Source of the DNA: CBDFGS01 sp965247255
GTDB taxonomy: Bacteria > Chloroflexota > Dehalococcoidia > Lucifugimonadales > CAUZJF01
Direction: 5' to 3'
Length of the DNA stretch: 64,000 bases
Assembly: GCA_965247255.1 (NCBI GenBank)
Contig: CBDFGS010000013.1
Span: forward strand, 990,595-1,054,594
Shown: positions 8,956 through 18,135 of the stretch, in pieces
How positions within the stretch are numbered: position 1 is the first letter of the stretch
Layout of the letters: the number at the start of each line of letters is the position of its first letter
Made by a program: the position numbers and the translations under genes
Notes under the pieces: model-generated
The model's input: only the letters and a program-made list of their open reading frames with translations
The model's database searches: none
What the model was told of the DNA's origin: nothing

Positions 8956-9454
8956 CTAAGGGAACACCCATGTCTGTGAGCTCCCCGAGGGTCGTATCCT
9001 GGCCTGGGACCTGGAACTCGCGGAGAGTGGAGTTCAGCCATCTGTGCGGTTCGAGATCCTCGAACAACCCAACGTATGCCTCCAAAGGGATTTCGATCGT
9101 GTGCGGGGCTCCCGGACCCTTCCCTGAGCGGCGCACCTGAAAGAAGGCTTCCGGCGATACTGTGCCATCGATGTCGTGTTCGATGTCCGGGAGGTCAGAA
9201 TACCTACAGCGATACTGAAACGTCGCCGACTCGCCTGGCGGAGGCGTTCCTATGCTTTTGGTGGTCCAGTCAGGCGGCACACCTACGCGAAGAACCACAT
9301 CGTCGAACTGGATCAGGGGTTGATCGGCCTCGTGACTCGACGAATTGCTGACGGTGTAGTTGAATACGACGCGGTTTGCGTCCTCAGCCGATTCGTCGAT
9401 CTCCGTCTCAACCGTCACGTCGAGGTAACCCATCAGGGTCCTCCAGAGCTCCAT
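8741..9454 (-). pseudogene. 5' part of hypothetical gene split by IS1380-family copy 1
   Basis: The N-terminal 166 codons of the split gene, after which the frame runs into the IS (from 8955 downward). The native part starts MELWRTLMGYLDVTVETEID and is predicted to be beta-rich: an acidic domain with a block PDWTTKSIGTPPPGESATF and later HTIEIPLEAY. I do not recognise the family. Start chosen at ATG 9454, which has AGGAGG about 9 bases upstream. ATG 9433, also behind a GGAGG, is an alternative. Confidence 0.7.
8956..8960. repeat. Target-site duplication CTAAG, right copy
   Basis: Direct repeat of 7247-7251 at the right end of IS1380-family copy 1. It marks the exact insertion point within a leucine codon of the host gene. 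Confidence 0.9.
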
Positions 9455-9620
9455 CAAGCGGCACCTCCTAGGCAAGTTTGTCGGGCGCAAACGCCGTGCA
9501 GCGCTCCATTATAGCTTCACTTCGCGCACTCCCATTTCACGAGAGATTGACGATGCACTTCACTACAACTACACTCAGCCCCATCCCGTCTTTGACCGCT
9601 CCCTGCCGGAGGCGTACGCG

Positions 9621-11252
9621 ATGGACAAGCCGCGGCTGATCTACTACCAAGACGCCCACCACTTTCACGCCAAACGCCTCGATCCCCCGGTGAGCATCCA
9701 CAAGCTCCAATACCCCGTCGACGAGCTGTTGGGGACCGGCGTGGACGTGCTCGCGTTCGGCCTCGGGTACGGCGACGTCTACTTTCACGATAGCAAGGTC
9801 GGGCGTGTCGCGGGGCAGATGCAAGAGGTCTGGACGGGCTTCATCGACTGGCGGATCATGCGGATGGTGGCCGACGCCAGGGAGATGGGCACCGACCAGC
9901 TCCGTGAGGTGATCAAGCGCGGGCGCGACCAGGGCCTCAAGGTGTGGCCGAGCCTCAAGCTGCAGAGCGTCGATAGGCCTGGTTCGGACCGTTGCGGCCT
10001 CCTCAAATGGGAGCGCTGGAAGGAGGTCTGCCTCGGCGAGAAGGACGAGCACCACCCCCGCTACGAGTTCTGCTACGACTACGCCCAACCCGACGTACGG
10101 CAGGCCAAACTGGACGTCGTCGAAGAGGTCTTGAGAGACTACGAAGCGGACGGCATAGAGCTGGACTTCATGTTCGTCCCGAAGTTCTTCAAGACCGGCG
10201 AGGAGGAGAAGGGCGTCCCGATAATGAACGAGTTCGTCGGGCGCGTCAGAGAGCTGGCCGACCAGATCGGGCAATCGCAGGGAAGACACATCCCCGTCTG
10301 TGTGCGCGTATTCGACCACCACGAATACAACCTGAAGCAGGGCCTGGACGTCGAGGCGTGGCTCACGCAAAAGAGCGTGGACGTCCTGGTCGGGCAGGTC
10401 TCGGAGCAGCTAGTCGACACGGGCCTCGACGTGAGCTGGCTGGCCCAGGCCGCAAGTCCCACCGGAGCAGCGTCGTATGTGCGCCCGACGCGACGCGTCT
10501 ACGACGAACGCACGCCCTTCCCAAGTGTCGAGATGTACCGCGCTCTAGCCCAGAATGCGCGCAGGCAGGGCGTCGATGGGATGTACCTGGGGTACCTCTC
10601 GTGGCCCTTCAGCGAGACCGAGTACCAGATTCTGCGCGAGGCGGCCTTCCCGCAGGCGCACGAGCGGCGCGACAAGCGCTACCTTCTGCAGCCGCGCGAG
10701 CCCGGGCTGGTCTTCGAGGAGCTCCTCGACTATCAGGGCGACTGGCCCAAGCTGCCACCCCGGCCCGGAGACCAGATCACCGCGCCGCCTCCACGCCAGC
10801 TTCCAGTGGCGCTGGAGGAGGGTAAGACCGCCGCGATCAAGATCATGGTTGCGGACGACCTGGATAGCGCACGGAATGACAACGAGATGCGGAAGCCCGA
10901 GCTGACCATTCGATTCTCTGCCTACTGCGTGGACGACGAGATCGAGGTCCGGTTCAACGGCGAGACTCTTGCCGCAGAAGCCGCGGAGGTCACCGATGAT
11001 CGCGAAGTTGCCATGCCCGTGCGCATGCGGGGCCCTATAGAGGCCCCGGCGGTCATGGCTGCCCATTGGTTCCGATATAGACTGGACATCAGCCTGCTCA
11101 GTCGAGGCGAGAATACCCTCGAGGTACGTGCCCACAAGCTCTCAAACACAGCCGGATTCACCCGGTCCGTCAATGGTGTGGAGATTCAGACGCGCTACAA
11201 AGACTTCGTGCGCCCAGAGGGGTTCGGTGTCGAGCGAATCGCGGGGTCCTGA
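9621..11252 (+). CDS. TIM-barrel glycoside-hydrolase-like protein
   Basis: 543 aa. The first ~390 residues look like a TIM barrel of the family-10-like glycosyl hydrolase or related type: strands such as VDVLAFGLGYGDV, LKVWPSLKLQ, the motif YEADGIELDFMF (typical of a barrel strand end with acidic residues), IPVCVRVF and VDGMYLGYLSWPF. The last ~130 residues form a beta-rich module (IRFSAYCVDDEIEVRFNGETL... LEVRAHKLSNTAG), perhaps carbohydrate binding. No signal peptide is seen. Start ATG 9621 has GGAGG 8 bases upstream. The exact family and substrate are uncertain. Confidence 0.65.
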   Translation: MDKPRLIYYQDAHHFHAKRLDPPVSIHKLQYPVDELLGTGVDVLAFGLGYGDVYFHDSKVGRVAGQMQEVWTGFIDWRIMRMVADAREMGTDQLREVIKRGRDQGLKVWPSLKLQSVDRPGSDRCGLLKWERWKEVCLGEKDEHHPRYEFCYDYAQPDVRQAKLDVVEEVLRDYEADGIELDFMFVPKFFKTGEEEKGVPIMNEFVGRVRELADQIGQSQGRHIPVCVRVFDHHEYNLKQGLDVEAWLTQKSVDVLVGQVSEQLVDTGLDVSWLAQAASPTGAASYVRPTRRVYDERTPFPSVEMYRALAQNARRQGVDGMYLGYLSWPFSETEYQILREAAFPQAHERRDKRYLLQPREPGLVFEELLDYQGDWPKLPPRPGDQITAPPPRQLPVALEEGKTAAIKIMVADDLDSARNDNEMRKPELTIRFSAYCVDDEIEVRFNGETLAAEAAEVTDDREVAMPVRMRGPIEAPAVMAAHWFRYRLDISLLSRGENTLEVRAHKLSNTAGFTRSVNGVEIQTRYKDFVRPEGFGVERIAGS

Positions 11253-11353
11253 CACAGGCGCTGTCCGACCCCTCGGCCTCATGAACACCGCGTTGACGCC
11301 CGGAAGACCACCGTGCTAAAGTTACCCATTAGTCGATGATCGGAGGTGCCGTG

Positions 11354-12661
11354 ATGGACATGGTCAGGCTGTATGTGAAAAGCGGCTTTGCTCAGCTCCG
11401 ACAGATGAAACGCGCGCCGGCATGGATGGCCGTCCTTGCCGTTTCGGCGGCCCTGGTCTCGTGTGGTGGCGCAGACGCTCCCGAAACGCCCGATGGCGCC
11501 GCCCCGGCCTCTGCGGTTGAGCCGGCGCCCGGCGCCCCGGCCGCGCCCGCCGCCCCGGCTGCGACGACAGGGGACCTAGCTGCGTTCGTGGGCACGGGTT
11601 CCCCTCGCTTCGCCGGGGACGGAGGTCCGGCCAACGAGGCCGGGCTGTTCGCCCCCTTCGGCTTGGCCCTCGACGCCGAGGGCAACCTCTACCTCTCTAC
11701 GGACAATCGCGTCCGAAGAGTCGAGGCCGGCACGGGAATTATCACCACATTTGCCGGGACCGGAAGGAACAAGTACAACGGTGACGGAGGACCGGCAACC
11801 GAGGCGGCCTTCGCCGAGCCCAAAGGCATCGACATCGACTCCAACGGAAACGTCTACGTTACTGAGCGCGGAAGCTATGTCGTCCGGAAGATCGACGGCG
11901 CCACCGGTATCGTCACCACGATAGCGGGCGGTGGAATAGGGGACAAATTTAAAGGGTTAGTAGGGGATGGCGGACCGGCTACGGAGGCCTTCGTCCGCGA
12001 GCCGTTAGACGTAGCCGTCGACAGCCAGGGCAATATATACATCTCCGGAGACCATCGCATTAGGGTCGTGGATGCCACAACGGGCATGATTACGACCTTT
12101 GCCGGCACCGGGAAGAGGAGCTTCTCAGGTGACGGCGGGCCGGCAAACGAAGCAGGCATCGCCGAGCCGGAGGGGCTCACCGTCGACTCCAGCGGGAACG
12201 TCTTCTTCGCCGACGCCGACAACCACCGCATCCGCAAAGTGGATTCCTCCACCGGCCATATCAGCACCGTCGCAGGCATCGGAGTACACTCGGCCGTCTC
12301 CGGGGGCTCCAACCACAACACCGTCACAGTCGGTCGGGGCGGGACCGGATATGGGTACGAGGGTGACGGCGGCGACGCCACCGCGGCGAAGCTCCAACTA
12401 CCGGGGAGCGTGGCCGTAGACGCGGCCGGCAACGTCTACTTCGCCGACGGGACCGGCTCCCGCGTCCGCAAGATAGACGCAACGACCGGCATAGTCACGA
12501 CATACGTTGCCGACGAGACGGTGCGCTCCAGCGAAAGCGGCAAGGTATCGGTCCGCTACGGCGCAATCGGTCAGGTAACCGATGTGGTTATAGATAGCAG
12601 CGGATCGCTCCTCATGGCCGACACCAAGAAGAACAAGGTACATCAGGCCTCGGTCCAGTAA
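11354..12661 (+). CDS. NHL-repeat lipoprotein
   Basis: About 435 aa. An N-terminal hydrophobic segment ends in a lipobox (ALVSC), followed by a linker rich in Ala and Pro and then NHL repeats. Each repeat has the pattern GDGGPA(N/T)EA...P.G..(V/I)D..GN.Y......(R/V)RK.....G.(I/V)TT.AG; at least five are visible. It should fold as a beta-propeller on the outer face of the membrane. Such propellers bind proteins or ligands, and no enzyme function is evident. Start set at ATG 11354 because GGAGG lies 7 bases upstream. The frame opens at 11336; ATG 11405 would give a more typical short lipoprotein signal but lacks a ribosome-binding site. Confidence 0.85.
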   Translation: MDMVRLYVKSGFAQLRQMKRAPAWMAVLAVSAALVSCGGADAPETPDGAAPASAVEPAPGAPAAPAAPAATTGDLAAFVGTGSPRFAGDGGPANEAGLFAPFGLALDAEGNLYLSTDNRVRRVEAGTGIITTFAGTGRNKYNGDGGPATEAAFAEPKGIDIDSNGNVYVTERGSYVVRKIDGATGIVTTIAGGGIGDKFKGLVGDGGPATEAFVREPLDVAVDSQGNIYISGDHRIRVVDATTGMITTFAGTGKRSFSGDGGPANEAGIAEPEGLTVDSSGNVFFADADNHRIRKVDSSTGHISTVAGIGVHSAVSGGSNHNTVTVGRGGTGYGYEGDGGDATAAKLQLPGSVAVDAAGNVYFADGTGSRVRKIDATTGIVTTYVADETVRSSESGKVSVRYGAIGQVTDVVIDSSGSLLMADTKKNKVHQASVQ

Positions 12662-12687
12662 CTTCTCGTTAAGCCAAACGACCTCAC

Positions 12688-12728
12688 TTGGCCCGCCCCG
12701 AGCAACCACGGAGCGGGCCAACGTTTTT
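12688..12728 (+). terminator. Rho-independent terminator after the NHL gene
   Basis: Perfect 9-bp stem TTGGCCCGC (12688-12696) and GCGGGCCAA (12713-12721) with a 16-base loop, followed by CGTTTTTG, 26 bp after the stop codon of the NHL-repeat gene. Confidence 0.85.
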
Positions 12729-12968
12729 GCTGATATTGCCGGGACCCCGAGCCTCGCGGACGCGGGGGCGACGGCCTACACGAGTGTCGTCCTGAGGCGG
12801 CTGCGACGAAGGACCCGGGGCGGGGCCTCCTGCCGTGGTTGAGAGACGCCGACCCCCTGCCGCCCCAGACTCTTCGCAGACCCAGAGTGACATTATTTGG
12901 TACCGTAGTCGCCGTCTCTCGCCCAGTGTATTATTTACCCTTATCGCCACTCCCAATCTCGTAATAAG
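12729..12968. other. Intergenic region with interspersed repeat
   Basis: No gene seen. Positions ~12767-12895 resemble a common interspersed bacterial repeat: GTCCTGAGG...GACGAAGGACCC on one side and an inverted end GACTCTTCGCAGACCCAGAGTGACA on the other, with a GC-rich middle. A similar half-element lies at ~40062-40100. A TATTAT hexamer at 12929-12934 may be the -10 box for lysA, but its -35 is poor. Confidence 0.45.
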
Positions 12969-12983
12969 GTGAATGAGGCCTTC

Positions 12984-14300
12984 ATGGCGTTCGACAACGC
13001 GGCCCTGTTTCCGGTGACGGCGGCCGTCGACGGAAACGACCGCCTCACCCTGGGAGGCTGCGACACCGTGGAGCTTGCCGGGGAGTACGGCACGCCCGTG
13101 TACGTGTACGACGAAGAGACACTAAGGGCGATGTGCCGCGAGTTCACGCAGGAGTTCACGGAACGGTATCCGGCCACGAAGGTGCTCTACGCAGCTAAGG
13201 CTTTTGTCAATCCGGCACTTGCCAAGCTGGTAGCCGAAGAAGGGCTGGGCCTGGATGTGGTATCGGCGGGGGAGTTGGCTGTGGCTCAGGCCGCTGGCTT
13301 TCCGTCTGAGAATATCTACTTCCACGGCAACAACAAGGGCAGAGACGAGCTCGAGATGGCGGTGGGCGGGCGCGTAGGCAGGGTGGTTGTCGATAACTTT
13401 CACGAACTCCGGCTGCTGGACGACATCGCGAGGCGGGGCGAGGTCACTCAGGACGTCATGCTGCGCTTGTCACCCGGAGTGGACCCTCACACCCACGCCA
13501 AGACGACTACGGGAGTCCTCGACAGCAAGTTCGGGCTGTCCATCGAGACGGGCGATGCCGAGCTGGCAATACGGCTGGCTCTCAGCTTGCCAAACGTTCG
13601 AGTGATGGGAATACACTTCCACCTCGGGTCCCCTATCTTCGAGCTCGAGCCTTACTCGATTGCCATAGATACGGTCCTCACATTTATCGCGCGGTTCATG
13701 AGCGACGGCCTGTCGTTGGAGGAGTTCAGTCCCGGCGGCGGGTTCGCCATAGGCTACCTCCGAGACCGCCTGCCGCCTCCGATAGCCTCATATGCCGACG
13801 TCATCGCGGCGACGGTGAAGAGGCGGTGCGGCGACCTGGGCATCGGCGAGCCGACCCTTGTTATAGAGCCCGGGCGGGCCATCGTGGGCCGTGCCGGTGT
13901 CGCACTCTACACGGTGGGCGCAATGAAGGACATTCCCGGCGTGCGCAAGTACGTGTCGCTGGACGGCGGGATGGGCGACAACATCCGGCCCGCCATGTAC
14001 GACTCGCCGTACGAGGCCGTGCTCGCCAGCCGCATGTCCGACCCGGAGTCTGAGACGGTGACGCTGGCCGGCAAGTTCTGCGAGTCCGGCGACATCCTGG
14101 TCCGCGACATCCCAATGCCGGACCTGGGACCCGGCGACATCGTCGCCATGCCAGCCGTCGGCGCGTATGCGCCCGCCATGGCCAGCAGCTACAACCTGAA
14201 CCCCAGACCTGCCATCGTGCTGGTCAAGGACGGCCACTCGCGACTGATTCGACGCCGGGAAACTCACGAGGACATGATGCACCTGGACGTGCTCGACTAG
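12984..14300 (+). CDS. lysA: Diaminopimelate decarboxylase
   Basis: Converts meso-diaminopimelate to L-lysine and CO2 using pyridoxal phosphate, the last step of lysine synthesis. It is an alanine-racemase-fold type III decarboxylase. The PLP lysine is in VLYAAKAF, the HFHLGS strand and GGGFAIGY glycine loop bind cofactor phosphate, EPGR is the PLP Arg/Glu site, and CESGDILVRD supplies the active-site Cys across the dimer. Length of about 438 aa is normal. Start chosen at ATG 12984 with GAGG upstream; a GTG at 12969 is possible. holB starts 4 bp after the stop. Confidence 0.95.
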   Translation: MAFDNAALFPVTAAVDGNDRLTLGGCDTVELAGEYGTPVYVYDEETLRAMCREFTQEFTERYPATKVLYAAKAFVNPALAKLVAEEGLGLDVVSAGELAVAQAAGFPSENIYFHGNNKGRDELEMAVGGRVGRVVVDNFHELRLLDDIARRGEVTQDVMLRLSPGVDPHTHAKTTTGVLDSKFGLSIETGDAELAIRLALSLPNVRVMGIHFHLGSPIFELEPYSIAIDTVLTFIARFMSDGLSLEEFSPGGGFAIGYLRDRLPPPIASYADVIAATVKRRCGDLGIGEPTLVIEPGRAIVGRAGVALYTVGAMKDIPGVRKYVSLDGGMGDNIRPAMYDSPYEAVLASRMSDPESETVTLAGKFCESGDILVRDIPMPDLGPGDIVAMPAVGAYAPAMASSYNLNPRPAIVLVKDGHSRLIRRRETHEDMMHLDVLD

Positions 14301-14304
14301 CCGC

Positions 14305-15312
14305 ATGGGCGAGACCTGGCGGACCATAGGCCACGACAAGGCGAAAGAATTCCTCCGGCGTAGCTTGGACGAGGGGCGGACCTCGCACGCCTACCTGATC
14401 GCCGGCCCCCATCGGGTCGGCAAGATGAGGCTGGCGACTGACCTGGCGCGCGCTGTCAACTGCACCGCCGAAGAACGGCCCTGCGAAGACTGCGGCCAGT
14501 GCGTGCGGATAGAACGCAGGCTGCACGCCGACATTCGGGTCGTAGGCCTGGAGAGTTCGGGGCCCGGCCGGACTCTAATAGGCATCGACCGTGTCAGGGA
14601 GGTCCAGCAGGATGCAAGCCTGAAGCCGTTCGAGGGCGCCACCCGTGTCTTCATCTTCGAAGCGGCGGACCTCTTGAGCGAAGAGGCGGCGAACAGCCTT
14701 CTAAAGACGCTGGAGGAGCCTCCGGACGCGGTCCTGCTCGCCCTGCTGACGTCGCGGCCGGGAGTGCTGCCCGCTACGCTGACCTCGAGGTGTCAGCGCA
14801 TCGACCTGCGGCCCGTCCCCTTCCATGTCATCGCTGGCGAGCTGGAAGCCCGGCACGGGCTGGACGCGGAGCGAGCGAGCGAGATCGCCCGGCTGGCGGC
14901 GGGCAGGCCCGGATGGGCTATGGAAGCCGCCAACGACCGCGCGCTGGTGGACACCGTCGCCGAGCGGCTGGACACCATCGAAGAAGTCGTGCGAGGAGGG
15001 TTAGAGGAGCGGTTCAAGCACGCGGCCGGGCTTGCCACTTCGTTCGGTCGAGACCGTGAAGCGGCGCGCGCGGACCTGGACATTTGGCTTGGATGGTGGA
15101 GGGACGTTTTGCTCGTCAAGGAAGGAGCCGAGGGCTTCGTCACCTATCTTTCCCGGGCCGACTCGCTACAAGCCGTGGCTGATCGGATGTCCGTTGGCGG
15201 TGTCGTTCGAGCGCTCAGAGGAGTGCAAGACGCTTGTGCCCACCTGGAGCGAAACGTCAACCCGCGGCTCGCGCTGGAACAGATGATGCTGTCCTTGCCT
15301 CGTATACAATGA
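14305..15312 (+). CDS. holB: DNA polymerase III subunit delta'
   Basis: A 335-aa AAA+ clamp-loader subunit of the replicative polymerase. The N-terminal domain has a degenerate Walker A (AGPHRVGKMRLA), a zinc-knuckle cysteine cluster (CTAEERPCEDCGQC), the Walker B-like RVFIFEAADLL, the sensor block NSLLKTLEEPP and TSRCQRI. The imperfect P-loop is normal for delta', which need not hydrolyse ATP. It sits 4 bp after lysA. A PSP1-type gene follows, a neighbour often seen beside holB. Confidence 0.93.
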   Translation: MGETWRTIGHDKAKEFLRRSLDEGRTSHAYLIAGPHRVGKMRLATDLARAVNCTAEERPCEDCGQCVRIERRLHADIRVVGLESSGPGRTLIGIDRVREVQQDASLKPFEGATRVFIFEAADLLSEEAANSLLKTLEEPPDAVLLALLTSRPGVLPATLTSRCQRIDLRPVPFHVIAGELEARHGLDAERASEIARLAAGRPGWAMEAANDRALVDTVAERLDTIEEVVRGGLEERFKHAAGLATSFGRDREAARADLDIWLGWWRDVLLVKEGAEGFVTYLSRADSLQAVADRMSVGGVVRALRGVQDACAHLERNVNPRLALEQMMLSLPRIQ

Positions 15313-15388
15313 TGGATGGAGACTCCCTATTGTCAGCCCGTTTATGGCCTCGCTTTTCTAACCACCTTCTCACGCCCTCCGGCGAAAG

Positions 15389-15628
15389 ATGATCGAACGT
15401 CAACGAGTCACGCACCTGGTCGGGGTCAGGTTCAAGACCTCCGGACCGGTGCGATACTTCGACCCGGGGGACGCCGAGCTCGATGTCGGTGACCTGGTAG
15501 TGGTTGCTACGGCCGATGGAGAGAAGGAAGGCCGAGTGGTAATAGCGCCGGGGCAGGTCCTGTATTCGGAGCTCCGAGGCCCGCTAGACCCTGTTATCCG
15601 CAAGCTTAGCCCAGGCGACCACGCGTGA
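15389..15628 (+). CDS. Short PSP1/RicT-like protein, N-terminal part only
   Basis: 79 aa matching the N-terminal region of PSP1-domain proteins (RicT/YaaT): VGVRFKTSGPVRYFDPGDAELDVGDLVVVATADGEKEGRVVI, then a segment like EPLKPVLRKxxxxD (here DPVIRKLSPGDHA). Usual family members run to about 250-300 aa with the conserved PSP1 C-terminal domain, which is absent: the frame stops at 15628, and I see no continuation in other frames. It is either a truncated gene or a minimal form. RicT helps RNA processing and development in Bacillus; role here unknown. Confidence 0.65.
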   Translation: MIERQRVTHLVGVRFKTSGPVRYFDPGDAELDVGDLVVVATADGEKEGRVVIAPGQVLYSELRGPLDPVIRKLSPGDHA

Positions 15629-15709
15629 CCTTGGACTCCTCCGTCTCGCGGCGTTCTCAGCTACCGATGTGCTGCCACTACGACGGCGTGCGGCCCGGCG
15701 GCTGTTTCG

Positions 15710-15738
15710 TTGACACTCCCGTCTTATGCTGCTAGGGT
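15710..15738 (+). promoter_or_regulatory. Predicted sigma70-type promoter of the egtB operon
   Basis: A perfect -35 TTGACA at 15710-15715, a 17-bp spacer and a weak -10 TAGGGT at 15733-15738. Transcription would start about 35 bases before the egtB ATG at 15780. Confidence 0.6.
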
Positions 15739-15779
15739 GATTCCGGCCCCACTCCCCACTCAGCGTATGTGACGCCCGT

Positions 15780-17069
15780 ATGGACACGAACCCCTCGCCG
15801 ACGTTCGCCGGAATCGCCAGCGATCCCGCTTCTCTTCTGACCCTCTACTCGGATACGCGGCGCATCACCGAGCGTCTGTGCGCTCCCCTGGCGACGGAAG
15901 ACTACGTGGTCCAGGCGATGCCCGACGTAAGCCCCGCCAAGTGGCATCTGGCACACGTGACCTGGTTTTTCGAGACATTCATCCTGGAACGTCACCTACC
16001 GGGCTACGAGACGTTCAACCCCGAGTTCAAGCTTCTATTCAATTCCTACTACAACAGTGCCGGACCTCAATACTTCCGTCCTCACCGAGGCCACCTGTCC
16101 AGACCTACCGTGGAGGAGGTCTACGAGTACCGCACCCACGTCGACCGCGCCGTGTCCGGGCTAGTTGAGCTGACCGGCCCGCAACAGCTTCCTGAGATCG
16201 GCACACTCATGGCGGTAGGTGCGAACCACGAGCAGCAACACCAGGAGCTCTTACTGACGGATATCAAATACAATCTCGGTGTCAACCCGCTTCGCCCCGC
16301 TTACCACGCCCGGGAGCTGCCTCGAGGGCAAAAGGCTCCGTTGTTGCGCTGGATTGAGCTGGACGGCGGCGAACATGAGATTGGCCACCAGGGCGATGGC
16401 TTCGCCTTCGACAACGAGGGGCCCAGGCACGCGGTACACCTCCGCCCCTACCGGCTCGCATCCAGGCCTGTAACCAATGGCGAATTCATCGAGTTCATGG
16501 AAGACGAAGGCTACCAGCGGTGGGACTTGTGGCTGTCCCAGGGTTGGGAGACCGTGCGGGCGCAGCAGTGGACCGCGCCTCTCTACTGGGAGCGGCGCGG
16601 AGACACGTGGTGGACACAGACGTTGTCCGGGATGTCGCGCATTGACAACCACGCCCCAGTGACTCACGTAAGCTACTATGAGGCCGACGCCTATGCGCGA
16701 TGGAGCGGCAGGCGCCTTCCCACCGAACACGAGTGGGAGCATGCCGCTGAAGGCGTGCGCATGCAGGGGAACCTACAGGAGTCCGGCCTCTACCAGCCAG
16801 TCCCCGCGGACGGCAACGGACACGCCATCAAGCAAATGATCGGCGACGTCTGGGAGTGGACCCAGAGCCCTTACACGCCGTACCCGGGCTTTCAACCGTG
16901 GGAGGGCGACCTCGGCGAGTACAATGGCAAGTTCATGGTCAACCAGATGGTCCTGAGGGGAGGCTCCTGCGTAACGCCTCGCTCGCACATACGAATCTCG
17001 TACCGTAATTTCTTCCCCCCGGACGCGCGATGGCAGTTCTCCGGGTTGCGCCTGGCGGACGATGGTTGA
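15780..17069 (+). CDS. egtB: Ergothioneine biosynthesis sulfoxide synthase EgtB
   Basis: A 429-aa non-heme iron enzyme joining a sulfur donor (cysteine or gamma-glutamylcysteine) to hercynine with O2. The N-terminal DinB-like domain supplies the iron ligands: His in KWHLAHVTWFFETF (~56/59) and the pair in NHEQQHQELL (His150, His154). The C-terminal FGE-sulfatase domain has PVTHVSYYEADAYARWSGRRLPTEHEWEHAA, GDVWEWTQSPY and VLRGGSC. No gshA/egtA, egtC or egtE is nearby, fitting the two-gene egtB-egtD arrangement and possibly direct cysteine use (inference). It overlaps egtD by 8 bp and is preceded by a promoter. Confidence 0.95.
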   Translation: MDTNPSPTFAGIASDPASLLTLYSDTRRITERLCAPLATEDYVVQAMPDVSPAKWHLAHVTWFFETFILERHLPGYETFNPEFKLLFNSYYNSAGPQYFRPHRGHLSRPTVEEVYEYRTHVDRAVSGLVELTGPQQLPEIGTLMAVGANHEQQHQELLLTDIKYNLGVNPLRPAYHARELPRGQKAPLLRWIELDGGEHEIGHQGDGFAFDNEGPRHAVHLRPYRLASRPVTNGEFIEFMEDEGYQRWDLWLSQGWETVRAQQWTAPLYWERRGDTWWTQTLSGMSRIDNHAPVTHVSYYEADAYARWSGRRLPTEHEWEHAAEGVRMQGNLQESGLYQPVPADGNGHAIKQMIGDVWEWTQSPYTPYPGFQPWEGDLGEYNGKFMVNQMVLRGGSCVTPRSHIRISYRNFFPPDARWQFSGLRLADDG

Positions 17070-18099
17070 CAAGCTAGCCCTCGAACGGCCCGACCACCGA
17101 GGAACGAGAGCCAACGGCAGCGCCCCGGCAAGCCACCAAATCGATGTGTGCCCCGGGCAGAGCACTTTTGCACAGACGCTCGGTCGCGACGTCCGGAAGG
17201 GCCTCGCCAGCCGCCCAAAGTACCTCCTTCCCAAGTACTTCTACGATCCCCGGGGCTCCACTCTATTCGAGAGTATCACCCGGCTTCCCGAGTACTACCT
17301 GACCCGGGTCGAGGAGCGCTTGATCGCGGAAATAGCACCTGAGGTAATGAACGACCTGGGCCCCCAAGACCTGGTCGAGCTGGGGCCGGGGTCATCAGGC
17401 AAGATTCGCCACCTTCTCGGCGCCGCCAACGGTAAGTCCGCGGTCCGCCGGTACGTCCCATTCGACGTGGGTCTGGAGGCAGTCGAGGCGGCTGCGCTAT
17501 CCGTCACCAGTCGGTTCCCCGGCGTACACGTCCAAGGCGTCGTGGGAGACTTTCAGTGCGATTTGGACCATGTGCCCCGGGCCTCCGGGAGGCGCCTGGC
17601 CGTGATCTTCGGTAGCACGATCGGTAACCTGGACGGCCTCGAGCGAAGTGAGCTCCTTGTTCGCATACGCCGCCTTCTCGGCGCTCAAGGCGGTCTGTTG
17701 CTAGGCTTGGACCTGGTCAAAGACACGGCGGTCCTCGAGGCAGCCTACAACGACGACGGCGGCGTGACGGCAGAGTTCAACCGCAATATCCTGCGGGTCA
17801 TCAATCGAGCACTCGACGCCGATTTCGATCCCAAAGCGTTCGGGCACAAGGCGTTCTACAACGAGACGGAACAGCGCATCGAGATGCACCTCGTTTCCAG
17901 CTCGGCACAGTCCGTACGACTGGAGCGCCTGCGGCTGGACCTCCACTTGGAGGCGGGCGAGCGCATATGGACGGAGAGCTCCTACAAGTTCACGCGCGAC
18001 TCCGCCCGGGACATGTTGCGACAAGCGGGGTTGAGCCTCGACCGCTGGTACTCGGACGAGTCTGACATGTTCGCTCTAGTCTTGGCCCGACCCAGCTAA
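17062..18099 (+). CDS. egtD: L-histidine N(alpha)-methyltransferase EgtD
   Basis: 345 aa; trimethylates the alpha-amino group of histidine with S-adenosylmethionine to give hercynine, the EgtB substrate. Family marks: KYLLPKYFYDPRGSTLFESITRLPEYYLTR, the SAM motif LVELGPGSSGKIRHLL, FGSTIGNL, LGLDLVKD, AYNDDGGVTAEFNRNIL, FYNETEQRIEMHLVS and the closing IWTESSYKF. The start ATG lies inside the end of egtB (8-bp overlap), so the two are translated together. Confidence 0.96.
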   Translation: MVDKLALERPDHRGTRANGSAPASHQIDVCPGQSTFAQTLGRDVRKGLASRPKYLLPKYFYDPRGSTLFESITRLPEYYLTRVEERLIAEIAPEVMNDLGPQDLVELGPGSSGKIRHLLGAANGKSAVRRYVPFDVGLEAVEAAALSVTSRFPGVHVQGVVGDFQCDLDHVPRASGRRLAVIFGSTIGNLDGLERSELLVRIRRLLGAQGGLLLGLDLVKDTAVLEAAYNDDGGVTAEFNRNILRVINRALDADFDPKAFGHKAFYNETEQRIEMHLVSSSAQSVRLERLRLDLHLEAGERIWTESSYKFTRDSARDMLRQAGLSLDRWYSDESDMFALVLARPS

Positions 18100-18135
18100 C
18101 CCAACCCTCCGGGCGACCCTGCCGAAAGCTACGTC

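Noticed and set aside
9537..10370. 277-aa minus-strand ORF and a 277-aa plus-frame ORF at 9992-10825
   Set aside because: Out-of-frame and antisense shadows of the TIM-barrel gene at 9621-11252.
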